A stretch of 64,000 nucleotides of DNA, taken from NCBI GenBank assembly GCA_965262175.1, contig CBDHES010000002.1:2294001-2358000 (forward strand), written 5' to 3'. The DNA comes from CADEDH01 sp965262175. GTDB lineage: Bacteria; Actinomycetota; Acidimicrobiia; Acidimicrobiales; SZUA-35. Positions 18,880 to 27,317 of this stretch are shown in pieces (position 1 is the stretch's first letter; each line of letters begins with the position of its first letter). Under the pieces are notes generated by a model that had not been told where the DNA came from, did no database searches, and worked only from the letters and a program-made list of their open reading frames with translations. The translations under genes were made by a program, and so were the position numbers.

Positions 18880-20029
18880 GGGCGCCCCGCCCCCGCCGTC
18901 GGAGCGGCTGGGCGGCCGGCGTCTCCGACCGTTCGGCGGTGATGACGCCCGGCGTGGTCGGGCTCGACCGGCCCCACCGGTACCCATCGATCGGGCTCGA
19001 CTGCCACCATCCGGCGACGCCACCCGTGTCCTCGGCCAGCTCGACCATGGCCTGCACGTGGTCTGGTCGGGCCCGGCCATCGTCGGCCACGCCGGCCACA
19101 CTGCCGGCTGCGATCAGCTCTCGGCCCTCGAGTTCGTCGGCGGTCCGGTGGAGGCCGGCCGCCAGCGCACCCGGTGTCGGCCCGTCGAGCCGCCAGGCGC
19201 CGGTCGCGTCGACGACGATCGGGGATCGCAACTCCACCACGACCCGGTCGAAGGCACCCCGGAGGTGGTCGACCCGGCGGTTGGGGAGCTCGCCGGCGGT
19301 GATGACGCCCTCGGTGATGGCCGAGACCCAGGGATGCCAGAGCAGCCGCTCGACGAACCGGGCGTGGCGGTCGGCCGCCACATCGGGCGCGCCGGCCGGG
19401 GTCCGGGCGGCCCGGATCGTGCGGGCGGTCTGATAGGTGGCGACCGGGGCCGTCCCTCGCAGCAGCCGCCACGCCTCGCCGTCGGCCTCGATGGCGGCAC
19501 GGACCGCCTCGGCGGCCTGGGTCGGGTCCCGACGGCCCGGCGGCGCCTGGCCCAGCAGGAACCGGCGGGCGGCCCAGAGCGACGGCTCCCGCTGGGGGAT
19601 CCACCCGTCGACGACGTCGCCGAACTGCTCACCGATCCAGTCGACGTGGCGTGGCCAGAGGGTCCGTCGGGCCCGGTCGTCGGCGAAGCCGCCCTCGTCG
19701 TCGGCGAACCAGCCGGGCAGCGTCCCATCGACCAGGCAGGCCCAGGCGGCCAGGCCATGACGGCGGGCCTCGGTCAGCAGCTCCCGACGGAACTCGACCT
19801 CGGGAGCCGACACCTCGCCCGGACGGGGCACCAATCGAGCCCACTCCAAGGTGATCGTCACCGCGTCGGCGCCGAACCCGGCCAGCTGCTCGAGATCCTC
19901 CCGCCACGACGCTCGGAACGGGCCCTCGGCCCCGCCCGACACCCGCCCGTCGCGAATCCACCGGCTCCAGTCGGCGGCCGGAGCGCACCCTTCGAGCTCG
20001 GTGGCGGTCAGCACGAACCCGATCTCCAT
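18863..20029 (-). CDS. degenerate glycoside hydrolase family 1-like protein
   Basis: This 388-residue protein has a recognisable GH1 barrel start: FVLTATELEG, then the WREDLEQLAGFGADAVTITLEWARLVP segment that corresponds to the beta-glucosidase helix-strand before the first active-site loop. The acid/base motif, normally NEP, reads WIPQREP near residue 148, so Glu is kept but Asn is replaced by Arg. The nucleophile strand, normally TENG, appears as ELIAAGSVAG and lacks Glu. The protein is about 60-80 residues shorter than usual GH1 enzymes. It is probably not a normal glucosidase. The convergent 17-base overlap with the glyoxalase gene is real on both strands. Confidence 0.7.
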   Translation of the reverse strand: MEIGFVLTATELEGCAPAADWSRWIRDGRVSGGAEGPFRASWREDLEQLAGFGADAVTITLEWARLVPRPGEVSAPEVEFRRELLTEARRHGLAAWACLVDGTLPGWFADDEGGFADDRARRTLWPRHVDWIGEQFGDVVDGWIPQREPSLWAARRFLLGQAPPGRRDPTQAAEAVRAAIEADGEAWRLLRGTAPVATYQTARTIRAARTPAGAPDVAADRHARFVERLLWHPWVSAITEGVITAGELPNRRVDHLRGAFDRVVVELRSPIVVDATGAWRLDGPTPGALAAGLHRTADELEGRELIAAGSVAGVADDGRARPDHVQAMVELAEDTGGVAGWWQSSPIDGYRWGRSSPTTPGVITAERSETPAAQPLRRRGRGAPSSGS

Positions 20030-20128
20030 GTCGATGGAGGGTACCGGCCCGCCGAGTGCCGGTGGGCCCCCGCTCGGGGTGGGCCACTAGGCTGAATCGA
20101 CGCGATCGATGTGGACAGGAGTGAGCAC

Positions 20129-22168
20129 ATGGTCGGACAGCGCTACCGGTACTCCCGCTGGGACGGCACGCAGAAGGGGTTCGACTTCGACGCCTTCGAC
20201 GTCCTCAACGAGCTGACCGATGACCTCATGTACCACGGCGACCCCATGGCCGCCCTCCGGCGGCTGATGCAGGAAGGGTTCGAGGATCGCAACGGCGAGC
20301 GGATCCAGGGGATCCGGGAGATGCTGGAGAAGCTCCGCCGGGAACGCCAGGAGCGGCTCGAGAACCACGACCTGGGCGGCGTCTACGACGAGATCAACGA
20401 TGCCCTCGGTGAGCTGACCGACATGGAGCGGCAGTCGCTCGACGACCGCCAGGCGTTGGCCGACATGGAGCTGGCCGATCCCGACGCCTCGACCGAGGCC
20501 CAGCGCAACGCCGAGCTGGCCCGGGAGACGACGGCGGCCAAGCAGATGCAGCTCGACCTGATGCCCGACGACCTCGCCGGCAAGGTGCGGGGCCTCCAGA
20601 ACTACGAGTTCGAGTCGAACGAGGCCCAGCAGCGGTTCGAGGAGTTGCTCGACCAGCTTCGCCAGCAGCTCATGCAGCAGCAGTTCGAGCAGATGGCGGG
20701 GGCGATGGAGAACGTCAGCCCCGAAGACATGGCCCGCATGAAGGACATGATGGCCGAGCTCAACGAGATGCTCGAGCAGCGGGCCCGGGGCGAGGAGCCG
20801 GACTTCGAGGGCTTCATGGATCGCTACGGCGACTTCTTCCCCGAGAACCCCCAGACCCTCGACGAGCTGCTGGAGAACATGGCCCAGCGGATGGCCGCCA
20901 TGCAGGCGATGCTCAACTCGATGACGCCCGAGCAGCGAGCCCAGCTCATGGAGCTGTCGAACCAGCTCCTCGAGGACATGGACCTGAACTTCGAGGCCAG
21001 CCGGCTCGGTCAGAACCTCCAGCAAGCGTTTCCCGACGCAGGGTGGGAGCGGAGCTACGACTTCAGCGGCTTCGATCCCCTCGGTTTCGCCGACGCCTCG
21101 CAGATGCTCCAGGAGCTGGGACAGCTCGACCAGCTGGAGAACTTCCTCCGCCAGCCGACCTCGCCCCAGGCCTTGGCCGAGGTCGATCTCGACCAGGTCC
21201 GTCGGCTGCTGGGGGAGGAGAGCGCGGCCAGCCTGGAGCGTGTGACCGAGCTGGCCAAGATGATGGAGGAGCAGGGCCTGATCCAGACCTCGGACGGACG
21301 TCTGGAGCTGACGCCGCGTGGCCTCCGCCGCCTCGGTCAGCAGGCGCTCGGTGACCTCTTCTCCAAGCTGGCTCCCGACAAGATCGGAACCCACGACATC
21401 GAGCAGTCGGGCTTCGGTCACGAGCGGAACTTCGAGACCAAGCCCTATGAGTTCGGCGACCCGTTCAACCTCCACATCGAGCGGACGGTCCGCAACGCCA
21501 TCCAGCGAACCGGTGGGGGGACGCCGGTCAGGCTGTCGCCCGAGGACTTCGAGGTCGAGCGGACCGAGCGTCAGGTTCGGTCGAGCACCGTGCTGATGCT
21601 CGACCTGTCGTTGTCGATGCCGATGCGGGACAACTTCCTCCCGGCCAAGAAGGTCGCCATGGCCCTCCACTCGCTGATCTCCAGCCAGTATCCCCGCGAC
21701 TACCTGGGCATCGTCAGCTTCAGCGAGGTGGCCAAGGAGCTGAAGGCGAGCGAGCTGCCCGAGGTGTCGTGGGACTTCGTCTACGGGACGAACATGCAGC
21801 ACGCGTTCCGCCTCAGCCGCAACCTGTTGGCCCGGGAGACCGGGACCAAGCAGATCATCATGATCACCGACGGTGAGCCGACCGCCCACCTGCTGCCCGA
21901 CGGCTCGCCGTTCTTCAGCTATCCGCCCGCTCGGGAGACCGTCGAGCAGACGATGGCCGAGGTGATGCGGTGCACCCAGGCCGGGATCACGATCAACACC
22001 TTCATGCTCGATCCCGACTCCGGGCTCCGAGGCTTCATCGAGCGCCTCACGGCCCTCAACCAGGGTCGGGCGTTCTTCACCACCCCCGAGACGCTGGGCG
22101 ACTACGTCCTCGTGGATTTCATCGAGCACAAGCGTAAGCTCCTCAGCGGGCGTCGCCGGACCGTCTGA
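20129..22168 (+). CDS. VWA-domain protein, partner of the MoxR-type ATPase
   Basis: This 679-residue protein is soluble and without a signal peptide. A long Gln/Glu/Met/Leu-rich, mostly helical N-terminal region (residues about 30-420) is probably coiled coil. The C-terminal von Willebrand A domain (about 480-660) has the MIDAS motif DLSLS in TVLMLDLSLSMPMRDN and a later metal-binding Asp in IIMITDGEPT. VWA proteins of this kind act with MoxR AAA+ ATPases (here 17010-18440) to insert metals or remodel complexes. ATG 20129 was preferred over GTG 20111 because AGGAG lies eight bases upstream. No target enzyme is encoded between them, so the client remains unknown. Confidence 0.85.
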   Translation: MVGQRYRYSRWDGTQKGFDFDAFDVLNELTDDLMYHGDPMAALRRLMQEGFEDRNGERIQGIREMLEKLRRERQERLENHDLGGVYDEINDALGELTDMERQSLDDRQALADMELADPDASTEAQRNAELARETTAAKQMQLDLMPDDLAGKVRGLQNYEFESNEAQQRFEELLDQLRQQLMQQQFEQMAGAMENVSPEDMARMKDMMAELNEMLEQRARGEEPDFEGFMDRYGDFFPENPQTLDELLENMAQRMAAMQAMLNSMTPEQRAQLMELSNQLLEDMDLNFEASRLGQNLQQAFPDAGWERSYDFSGFDPLGFADASQMLQELGQLDQLENFLRQPTSPQALAEVDLDQVRRLLGEESAASLERVTELAKMMEEQGLIQTSDGRLELTPRGLRRLGQQALGDLFSKLAPDKIGTHDIEQSGFGHERNFETKPYEFGDPFNLHIERTVRNAIQRTGGGTPVRLSPEDFEVERTERQVRSSTVLMLDLSLSMPMRDNFLPAKKVAMALHSLISSQYPRDYLGIVSFSEVAKELKASELPEVSWDFVYGTNMQHAFRLSRNLLARETGTKQIIMITDGEPTAHLLPDGSPFFSYPPARETVEQTMAEVMRCTQAGITINTFMLDPDSGLRGFIERLTALNQGRAFFTTPETLGDYVLVDFIEHKRKLLSGRRRTV

Positions 22169-22297
22169 TCCCGCCGTATCCGGCCGTGAACCACCGCTGA
22201 TTCGGCGCGCCCGGAAGGCGGATCTCGGCGAACGGCGACGCCCTTGTCGATACATGTTGTATCGAATTCTTGTGCTCTGGGGGTTGTCATCCCGATG

Positions 22298-22318
22298 ATT
22301 ACAGTGCTGTAATTACAG
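22298..22318. promoter_or_regulatory. palindrome and repeat upstream of whiB
   Basis: ATTACAG-TG-CTGTAAT at 22298-22313 is a perfect inverted repeat, and a third copy of ATTACAG overlaps its right arm (22312-22318). It is an AT-rich island in GC-rich DNA, about 100 bases upstream of the whiB ATG, and so is a likely operator for a dimeric regulator. The same ATTACAG string occurs once more at 10-16 at the left edge of the window. Confidence 0.5.
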
Positions 22319-22418
22319 CCAGGTACTGCTCGTTCGGAGCACGTCAACGCCGTCTCGGGACAGCCCCACCACCAATCGATTCTCCGCGAAACATTGCTGT
22401 TCGGCGGGAGGAGGAAGC

Positions 22419-22706
22419 ATGCGCCTAGGGCGGAAGCACCTGATGCTCGACACCAGTTGGCAGGAATACGCCAACTGTCTCGGTGTCGACCCTGACCTGT
22501 TCTTTCCAGAACGGGGAGCGTCGACCAAGGAAGCGAAGGAAGTGTGCCGGGGTTGCGTGGTCCGCAACCAGTGCCTCGAGTTCGCCCTGGCGAACGGCGA
22601 GAAGTTCGGCATCTGGGGCGGGATGAGCGAACGGGAGCGGCGCCGGATCCGACGCCAGCGGGCGATCGAGCGCCAGCGGGCCGCGGCCTCCAAGGACTCT
22701 GCCTAG
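22419..22706 (+). CDS. WhiB-family iron-sulfur transcription regulator
   Basis: This 95-residue Wbl protein has four cysteines for a [4Fe-4S] cluster: one in YANCLGVDPDLFFP and three in VCRGCVVRNQC. The GIWGGMSERERRRIRRQR segment, with the glycine-rich turn and basic tail, contacts sigma factor and DNA. Wbl proteins are confined to actinobacteria and their phages, and control development, redox response and cell division. A strong GGAGGAGGA lies just before ATG 22419. A 250-base promoter region with an AT-rich palindrome precedes it. It resembles the WhiB1/WhiB2-size group rather than WhiB7 (no AT-hook). Confidence 0.93.
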   Translation: MRLGRKHLMLDTSWQEYANCLGVDPDLFFPERGASTKEAKEVCRGCVVRNQCLEFALANGEKFGIWGGMSERERRRIRRQRAIERQRAAASKDSA

Positions 22707-22787
22707 TCGCCGAATCCGGCGCCGCGGTATCCGGGAGTCCGGCGTTCGCCCTACCGCAACCACCTTCGACGGGGTAGGCTCGGGAGC

Positions 22788-22964
22788 GTGCCGAATCTAC
22801 GCCCCCAGGAACTCCTGATCATCCTGGTCATCATCTTGGTGCTCTTCGGAGGCTCCAAGCTGCCCCAGCTCGCCCGGAATCTCGGCCAGGCTCAACGAGA
22901 GTTCAAGGCCGGCATCGACGAGGGTGCCCGCAAGAAGGACGAGGAGGCGGAGGACACCGTCTAG
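22788..22964 (+). CDS. tatA: Sec-independent translocase protein TatA/TatE-like
   Basis: This 58-residue protein, too short for many gene finders, has one N-terminal membrane helix (ELLIILVIILVLFGGSKLP) followed by the amphipathic helix QLARNLGQAQREFKAG and an acidic tail. FG(G/A)xKLPxLA is the hallmark of TatA/E. It would form the pore for folded Tat substrates such as the cofactor- or disulfide-rich protein at 7125. The start is GTG with GGGAG just before it. It precedes the ECF sigma gene by 129 bases. In mycobacteria a Tat gene lies near sigE, which is a similar arrangement. Confidence 0.9.
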   Translation: MPNLRPQELLIILVIILVLFGGSKLPQLARNLGQAQREFKAGIDEGARKKDEEAEDTV

Positions 22965-23001
22965 GCGGGGGTCCTCGGAACTCCACGGTTCAGCGCAAGC
23001 T

Positions 23002-23027
23002 GGAACTCTTCGCGCCGACACCCCGTT
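23002..23027 (+). promoter_or_regulatory. ECF-type promoter upstream of the sigma factor gene
   Basis: GGAAC (23002-23006), an 18-base spacer and GTT (23025-23027, within CCGTTG) match the GGAA(C/T)-N18-19-GTT pattern of SigE/SigH-type ECF promoters. The ECF sigma gene starts 67 bases downstream, which suggests autoregulation. A second GGAAC occurs at 22977 without a matching GTT at the right distance. Confidence 0.5.
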
Positions 23028-23093
23028 GAGCCCATCGACCGGTAGTACTGAGTCGGTGGGTCCGACCCTGATTGTCGACAAGCTGATCCCCGG

Positions 23094-23612
23094 ATGAGTG
23101 CCGCTGGTCCGGTCTCCGTCCCGACATGGGAGGAGGTCGCCCATTCGTACGGCGCGTTCCTGTACGGCCTGGCCTACCGCCTGACCGGCAACCACCAGGA
23201 CGCCCAGGACGTCGTCCAGGAGGTTCTCTTGCGCGTCAGACGAGGCTTGCGGAGCTACCAGCCAGGCAACTTCGAGGGCTGGCTCAGCCGGATCACCACC
23301 AACACCTTCCTCGATCAGGTCCGTCGCCAGCAGCGCCGACCCACGGTCCCCCTCCCCGACGAGCCGGATCGGTTCGCCCCTGGCTCGACCGACCTCGACG
23401 CCGAGATTGCGGCTCGGGACCTGCCCGACCACCTGCAGGTCCTTCTCGGAGAGCTGTCGCCCGACCACCGGGCACCGGTCGTGCTCAAGGATGTGATGGG
23501 CTACTCCTACGAGGAGATCGCCGACATGTTGGACGTTCCCATCGGAACCGTCCGGAGCAGGATCCACCGGGGCCGGGGTCGGCTTCGCCAGGCGTTGGAG
23601 TCGACCCGATGA
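23094..23612 (+). CDS. ECF RNA polymerase sigma factor (SigE-like)
   Basis: The protein has 172 residues. Region 2 (YGLAYRLTGNHQDAQDVVQEVLLRV, WLSRITTNTFLDQVRRQQRR) melts and recognises the -10 element. Region 4 (YSYEEIADMLDVPIGTVRSRIHRGRGRLR) recognises the -35. No extra C-terminal domain is present. The stop overlaps the ATG of the membrane anti-sigma gene (ATGA), the normal pairing. An ECF-like promoter lies upstream, so the pair is probably self-activated when the anti-sigma is released. Proximity to tatA hints at a cell-envelope stress role. Confidence 0.93.
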   Translation: MSAAGPVSVPTWEEVAHSYGAFLYGLAYRLTGNHQDAQDVVQEVLLRVRRGLRSYQPGNFEGWLSRITTNTFLDQVRRQQRRPTVPLPDEPDRFAPGSTDLDAEIAARDLPDHLQVLLGELSPDHRAPVVLKDVMGYSYEEIADMLDVPIGTVRSRIHRGRGRLRQALESTR

Positions 23613-24382
23613 GCCGGTTCGAGCCCCGTCCCGGCGAGCCGCCGCCCGAGCACCCCCAGTCCGATGGCACCTGGGCCGAGGAGCCGTGGGAGGCCGAGGT
23701 CGGCGCCCTCCTGAGTCGGCTACCGGCGTCGATCGAGCCCCCGTCGGGGTTCATCGCCCGGGCCGTGAACCGGCCTCCCCGCCATGGGTGGTCGATCCTC
23801 GCGGGGTTGGTCGCGGCGTCGGTGCTGGCGATCGTGTTGGGGGTTGCCCTCGACGAACAGGGTCCGATCGCCCCGGCGATCGACGAGCTGGCCCAGGCCC
23901 ATCTCTCGGCGAGCGCCGATCGTCCGGACCCGGGGGACCCCAGCGGTGCTGCGGCTGGCGAGGGTCTGGTGGTGCAGGGCCATGCCCCGTGGCTGGCCCC
24001 GGTCGTCGACGGGTATGAGCTCGTCGCACCGGCGGCGGGCACCGACGTGCCCCAGGCCCGGTACGAGCGGGCGGACGCCACCGTCTCGATCTTCTTCCTC
24101 GATGACCCGGTCGACTGGACGGCGCTGCCGGCCGATGGCCATCGAACGGTCGACGATGTCAGGGCCTGGGTCGATGCCGACGGGTCGTTGGCGGTGGTCG
24201 AGGTCGGCGGCGAGGCGGTGGCCGTCGCCGGTGCCGACGTCGACGAGGTCCTGGCCGCAGCGATGGCGGCCGACACCGATGGCGGCCGGAGCGCCGAGTC
24301 GGGGGATCGGTCGTTCGGCGAACGGGTCGACCACCTGATGGCCGACATCGTGAGCCACGTCGGGTTCCCCACCGGCGACTGA
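23609..24382 (+). CDS. membrane anti-sigma factor
   Basis: This 257-residue protein has a cytoplasmic N-terminus of about 60 residues, one membrane helix (ILAGLVAASVLAIVLGVAL, near residues 63-82) and an extracytoplasmic acidic domain of about 170 residues. Position, coupling to the ECF gene and topology identify it as the regulator that binds the sigma factor. It has no HxxxCxxC zinc anti-sigma motif, so sensing is probably through the outer domain and proteolysis rather than thiol oxidation. The sequence itself is poorly conserved, and the outer domain resembles nothing I can name. Confidence 0.75.
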   Translation: MSRFEPRPGEPPPEHPQSDGTWAEEPWEAEVGALLSRLPASIEPPSGFIARAVNRPPRHGWSILAGLVAASVLAIVLGVALDEQGPIAPAIDELAQAHLSASADRPDPGDPSGAAAGEGLVVQGHAPWLAPVVDGYELVAPAAGTDVPQARYERADATVSIFFLDDPVDWTALPADGHRTVDDVRAWVDADGSLAVVEVGGEAVAVAGADVDEVLAAAMAADTDGGRSAESGDRSFGERVDHLMADIVSHVGFPTGD

Positions 24383-24485
24383 CCGGTCGCCCGACGACGG
24401 AGGCCGTCTGGCCGTCACGAGTCGGCCCGCCTAACGTTTTGTGGACGGCGCCCGATGGCCGCCGACGGACGAGGGGGAACCTGCC

Positions 24486-25712
24486 ATGGCGAAAACCGAA
24501 CCGGTCGACGACTGGACGACCGACTACGACATCTTCGACCCCGGGTTCGTCACCGACCCCTACCCGATCTGGCAGGACCTGCGTCCGACCTGCCCCGTGC
24601 CCCACACCGACCGGTGGGGCGGGTCCCACATGCCTTCCACGTTCGACACGGTGACGGCGGTGGCCCACGACGTCGACAACTTCACCTCGTTCGAGGTGAG
24701 CGTGGCCCCGATCCCGATGGCCTACGACGAGAACGGCAACCGGTTGCGGTCGATCATCTCCTCCGACCCGCCCGATCACACCCCCGAGCGCCGGTTGATG
24801 CTGCCGTTCTTCGGCCCGAAGCGCGTGGAGAAGTACCGGACGTCGACCCGGGAGCTGAGCCGACGGTTGATCGCTGGCTTCGTCGAGCGGGGCGAGGTCG
24901 ACGCCGCTGGGGAGTACGCACGCCAGATCCCTCCCCGGGTCATCGCCGACATCCTGGGCATCGACCCGGAGATGTCCGATCAGTTCACCGAGTGGGTCCA
25001 GGGTGTGTTGGAGCTCGGCCTCCAGGACCCGGAGGTCCGGGAGAAGTACCGGGTCATCATCCAGGAGTTCTTCGACTCCGAGATCGAGCGTCGGCGGGTC
25101 GAGCCGGACGACAACCTCATCTCGTTCCTCCTCCAGGCCGAGATCGGCGATCAGCCGGTGCCGATGCACGTCGTGCGGGCCAACCTGTCGCTCATGCTGG
25201 TGGCCGGGATCGACACCACCTGGAGCTCGATCGGTTCGGCGTTGTGGCACCTGGCCGCCCATCCCGAGGATCGGCAGCGGCTGGTCGACGAGCCGGACCT
25301 CATCCCCACCGCCGTCGAGGAGTTCCTCCGGGCCTACTCGCCGGTAACGATGGCTCGCCTCGCCCGCAACGACACCGAGATCGCCGGCTGCCCGGTCAAG
25401 CAGGGGGATCGGGTCCTGCTGTCGTTCGCCGCCGCCAACCGCGATCCCGAGGTCTTCGAAGACCCGGAAGAGATCCAGATCGATCGGGCCGTCAACCGCC
25501 ATGTGGCGTTCGGGGCCGGTATCCATCGGTGCCTCGGCTCCAACCTGGCTCGGATGGAGATGCAGGTGGCGATCGAGGAGTTCCTGGCCCAGATCCCCCG
25601 GTTCGAGCTGGCCGACCCCGACGCCGTCACCTGGGCCGGCGGACAGGTCCGGGGCCCCCGGTACCTCCCGGTGCGGTTCTCGGTCCGCTCCGGCCTGGAC
25701 GACGCCCGATAG
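24486..25712 (+). CDS. cytochrome P450
   Basis: This 408-residue soluble bacterial P450 has the I-helix oxygen-activation motif LVAGIDTTWSS near residue 240, the K-helix ExxR in VEEFLRAYSP, and the haem-binding loop FGAGIHRCLGSNLAR with the thiolate Cys near residue 349. The AGxDTT motif and length fit CYP families that hydroxylate small terpenoids, fatty acids or steroids. No ferredoxin or ferredoxin reductase gene is adjacent, so redox partners must be elsewhere. ATG 24486 has GAGGGGGA just upstream. A strong hairpin terminator follows at 25766. Confidence 0.94.
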   Translation: MAKTEPVDDWTTDYDIFDPGFVTDPYPIWQDLRPTCPVPHTDRWGGSHMPSTFDTVTAVAHDVDNFTSFEVSVAPIPMAYDENGNRLRSIISSDPPDHTPERRLMLPFFGPKRVEKYRTSTRELSRRLIAGFVERGEVDAAGEYARQIPPRVIADILGIDPEMSDQFTEWVQGVLELGLQDPEVREKYRVIIQEFFDSEIERRRVEPDDNLISFLLQAEIGDQPVPMHVVRANLSLMLVAGIDTTWSSIGSALWHLAAHPEDRQRLVDEPDLIPTAVEEFLRAYSPVTMARLARNDTEIAGCPVKQGDRVLLSFAAANRDPEVFEDPEEIQIDRAVNRHVAFGAGIHRCLGSNLARMEMQVAIEEFLAQIPRFELADPDAVTWAGGQVRGPRYLPVRFSVRSGLDDAR

Positions 25713-25765
25713 GGCAGATCCGGCCCGGTAAGGGGTCGGAAACACCTCTGAACTCCTGGTGAAGC

Positions 25766-25794
25766 GGGGCCGGTTCCGGTACGGAGCCGGCCCC
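25766..25794 (+). terminator. hairpin terminator after the P450 gene
   Basis: GGGGCCGGTTCCG pairs with CGGAGCCGGCCCC (one T-G wobble) around a GTA loop, a 13-bp stem, 54 bases after the P450 stop. There is no long T-run, as is common in actinobacteria. It separates the P450 from the spondin lipoprotein gene. Confidence 0.6.
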
Positions 25795-25847
25795 GTCGGT
25801 CGTTCACGTCCTCGTCAACCGTGCGAACCAATCACGAGGAGAAGACG

Positions 25848-27257
25848 ATGACGACGAAGTCCCCCGCCGCCCGGCGGGCCAAGGGCCTGGCGCTCCTGCT
25901 GGCGGCCGCCCTGGTGGCTGCGGCCTGTGGCACCTCCGACACCGCCGACGCCGACGAGGAGGTCGTGGCCGCCGCCTCCGCCGACGACGCGGCGACCGGT
26001 TCCGATGAGGAGATGTCCGACGAGGAGATGTCCGATGAGGAGATGTCCGACGAGGAGATGGCGGATGACATGGCCGGTGACGGCACCGTCACGATCACCA
26101 TCGAGAACATCTCGGACTTCGCGGTGACCGATCGAGGCGTCTTCGACACGCCAGCCGGGGCCGACGCTCCGGGCCCGGCGCTGCCCGGCGACGCCTACGA
26201 GTTCTCGTTCTACGCCCAACCCGGGCAGCGGCTGTCGTTCGCCACGATGTTCGTCCAGACCAACGACTGGTTCTTCGCTCCCGATCCGGCCGGCATCGAG
26301 CTGTTCGATGCCGCCGGGGAACCGATCTCGGGTGACGTCACCGATCAGATCCTGACCTTCGACGCTGGGACCGAGATCGACCAGCCGGTCGGGGAGGGAG
26401 CCGACCAGGCCCCCCGTCAGTCCGGTCCCGACACCGGTGACGACGATCCCGACGCCACGGTCCGCACCGTCGATCGGGATGCGTCGGACTACATCGGCGT
26501 CGTGATCACCCCCGGCGACAACGGGCGGTTCGACGTCCGGATCCAGAACGATTCGCAGATGGCGACCGTGCCCTCGCCGATCGCTCCTGGCGTGTACGCC
26601 GTCCACTCGCCCGATGTGGCCCTGTTCGAGGTCGGCTCCCCCGACGCCGGCATCGGTCTGGAGGCACTGGCCGAGGACGGTGACGCCTCGGTGCTGGCCG
26701 AGTCCCTGGCACCCCTGAGCGGAACGCCGACCCCGATCGCCCCCGGGGCCTGGGTCGTGCACGACGACGAGGTCGCCCTCTACGAGCTGGGTGCCCCGGA
26801 TGCTGGTCTGGGCCACGAAGCGGTCGCCGAGGACGGCGACCCGTCGACGCTCGTCGCTGCCCTGGCCGATGTGGCCGGGGTCACCGTGGCCGGTGCCTTC
26901 GACACCCCGGACGGTGCGTCGGAACCGGGTCCGGTCCTGCCCGGGGGGAGCTACTCCTTCGAGGTGCCGGTCCATGACGGGCGGCTGTCGTTCACGACGA
27001 TGTTCGTCCAGTCGAACGACTGGGTCTTCGCCACGCCGCCCGAGGGTCTGGACCTGGCCACGATCGATGGCGACATCACCGATGAGCTCCTGGTCGTCGA
27101 CATCGGGACCGAGGTCGACCAACGGCCGGGCTTCGGCCCCGATCAGGCCCCCCGCCAGGGTGGCCCCGACACCGGCGACGATGACCCCGACACCGAGGCC
27201 CGGGAGGTCGACGGTCGCGACGCCACCCGGTACCTGACGGTGACCGTCACCCGCTGA
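25848..27257 (+). CDS. spondin-domain lipoprotein with two domains
   Basis: The 469-residue protein has a signal peptide ending in lipobox-like LVAAACGTS (Cys near residue 25), then a Met/Glu/Asp-rich linker made of DEEMS repeats. Two spondin_N-type domains follow, each with F(D)TP-x-GA, PG-x-Y-x-F and the signature LSF(A/T)TMFVQ(T/S)NDWxFA. The middle contains two similar 60-residue units (PIAPGVYAVHSPDV and PIAPGAWVVHDDEV). Both domains end in DQAPRQ-GPDTGDDDPD, so the gene grew by internal duplication. Bacterial spondin proteins are surface or extracellular and of unknown role. The acidic DTGDDDPD stretches suggest Ca2+ binding. ATG 25848 has GAGGAG just upstream. Confidence 0.88.
   Translation: MTTKSPAARRAKGLALLLAAALVAAACGTSDTADADEEVVAAASADDAATGSDEEMSDEEMSDEEMSDEEMADDMAGDGTVTITIENISDFAVTDRGVFDTPAGADAPGPALPGDAYEFSFYAQPGQRLSFATMFVQTNDWFFAPDPAGIELFDAAGEPISGDVTDQILTFDAGTEIDQPVGEGADQAPRQSGPDTGDDDPDATVRTVDRDASDYIGVVITPGDNGRFDVRIQNDSQMATVPSPIAPGVYAVHSPDVALFEVGSPDAGIGLEALAEDGDASVLAESLAPLSGTPTPIAPGAWVVHDDEVALYELGAPDAGLGHEAVAEDGDPSTLVAALADVAGVTVAGAFDTPDGASEPGPVLPGGSYSFEVPVHDGRLSFTTMFVQSNDWVFATPPEGLDLATIDGDITDELLVVDIGTEVDQRPGFGPDQAPRQGGPDTGDDDPDTEAREVDGRDATRYLTVTVTR
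26004..26063 (+). repeat. four tandem 15-bp repeats inside the spondin lipoprotein gene
   Basis: Four consecutive copies of GA(T/C)GAGGAGATGTCC, the last ending GCG, encode DEEMS-DEEMS-DEEMS-DEEMA. They form the flexible acidic linker between the lipid anchor and the first spondin domain. Near-perfect DNA identity suggests recent slippage, so copy number may vary between strains. Confidence 0.9.
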
Positions 27258-27281
27258 TCACGATCGTCGTCGATCGATGAA

Positions 27282-27317
27282 GGAGCGCCGCCGGCCGGTC
27301 ACGGTCGGTGGCGCTCC
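27282..27317. terminator. bidirectional hairpin between convergent genes
   Basis: GGAGCGCC (27282-27289) and GGCGCTCC (27310-27317) form a perfect outer stem, and the intervening GC-rich sequence can pair further. It lies between the spondin gene and the convergent acyl-CoA dehydrogenase gene and overlaps the last codons of the latter. Confidence 0.5.
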
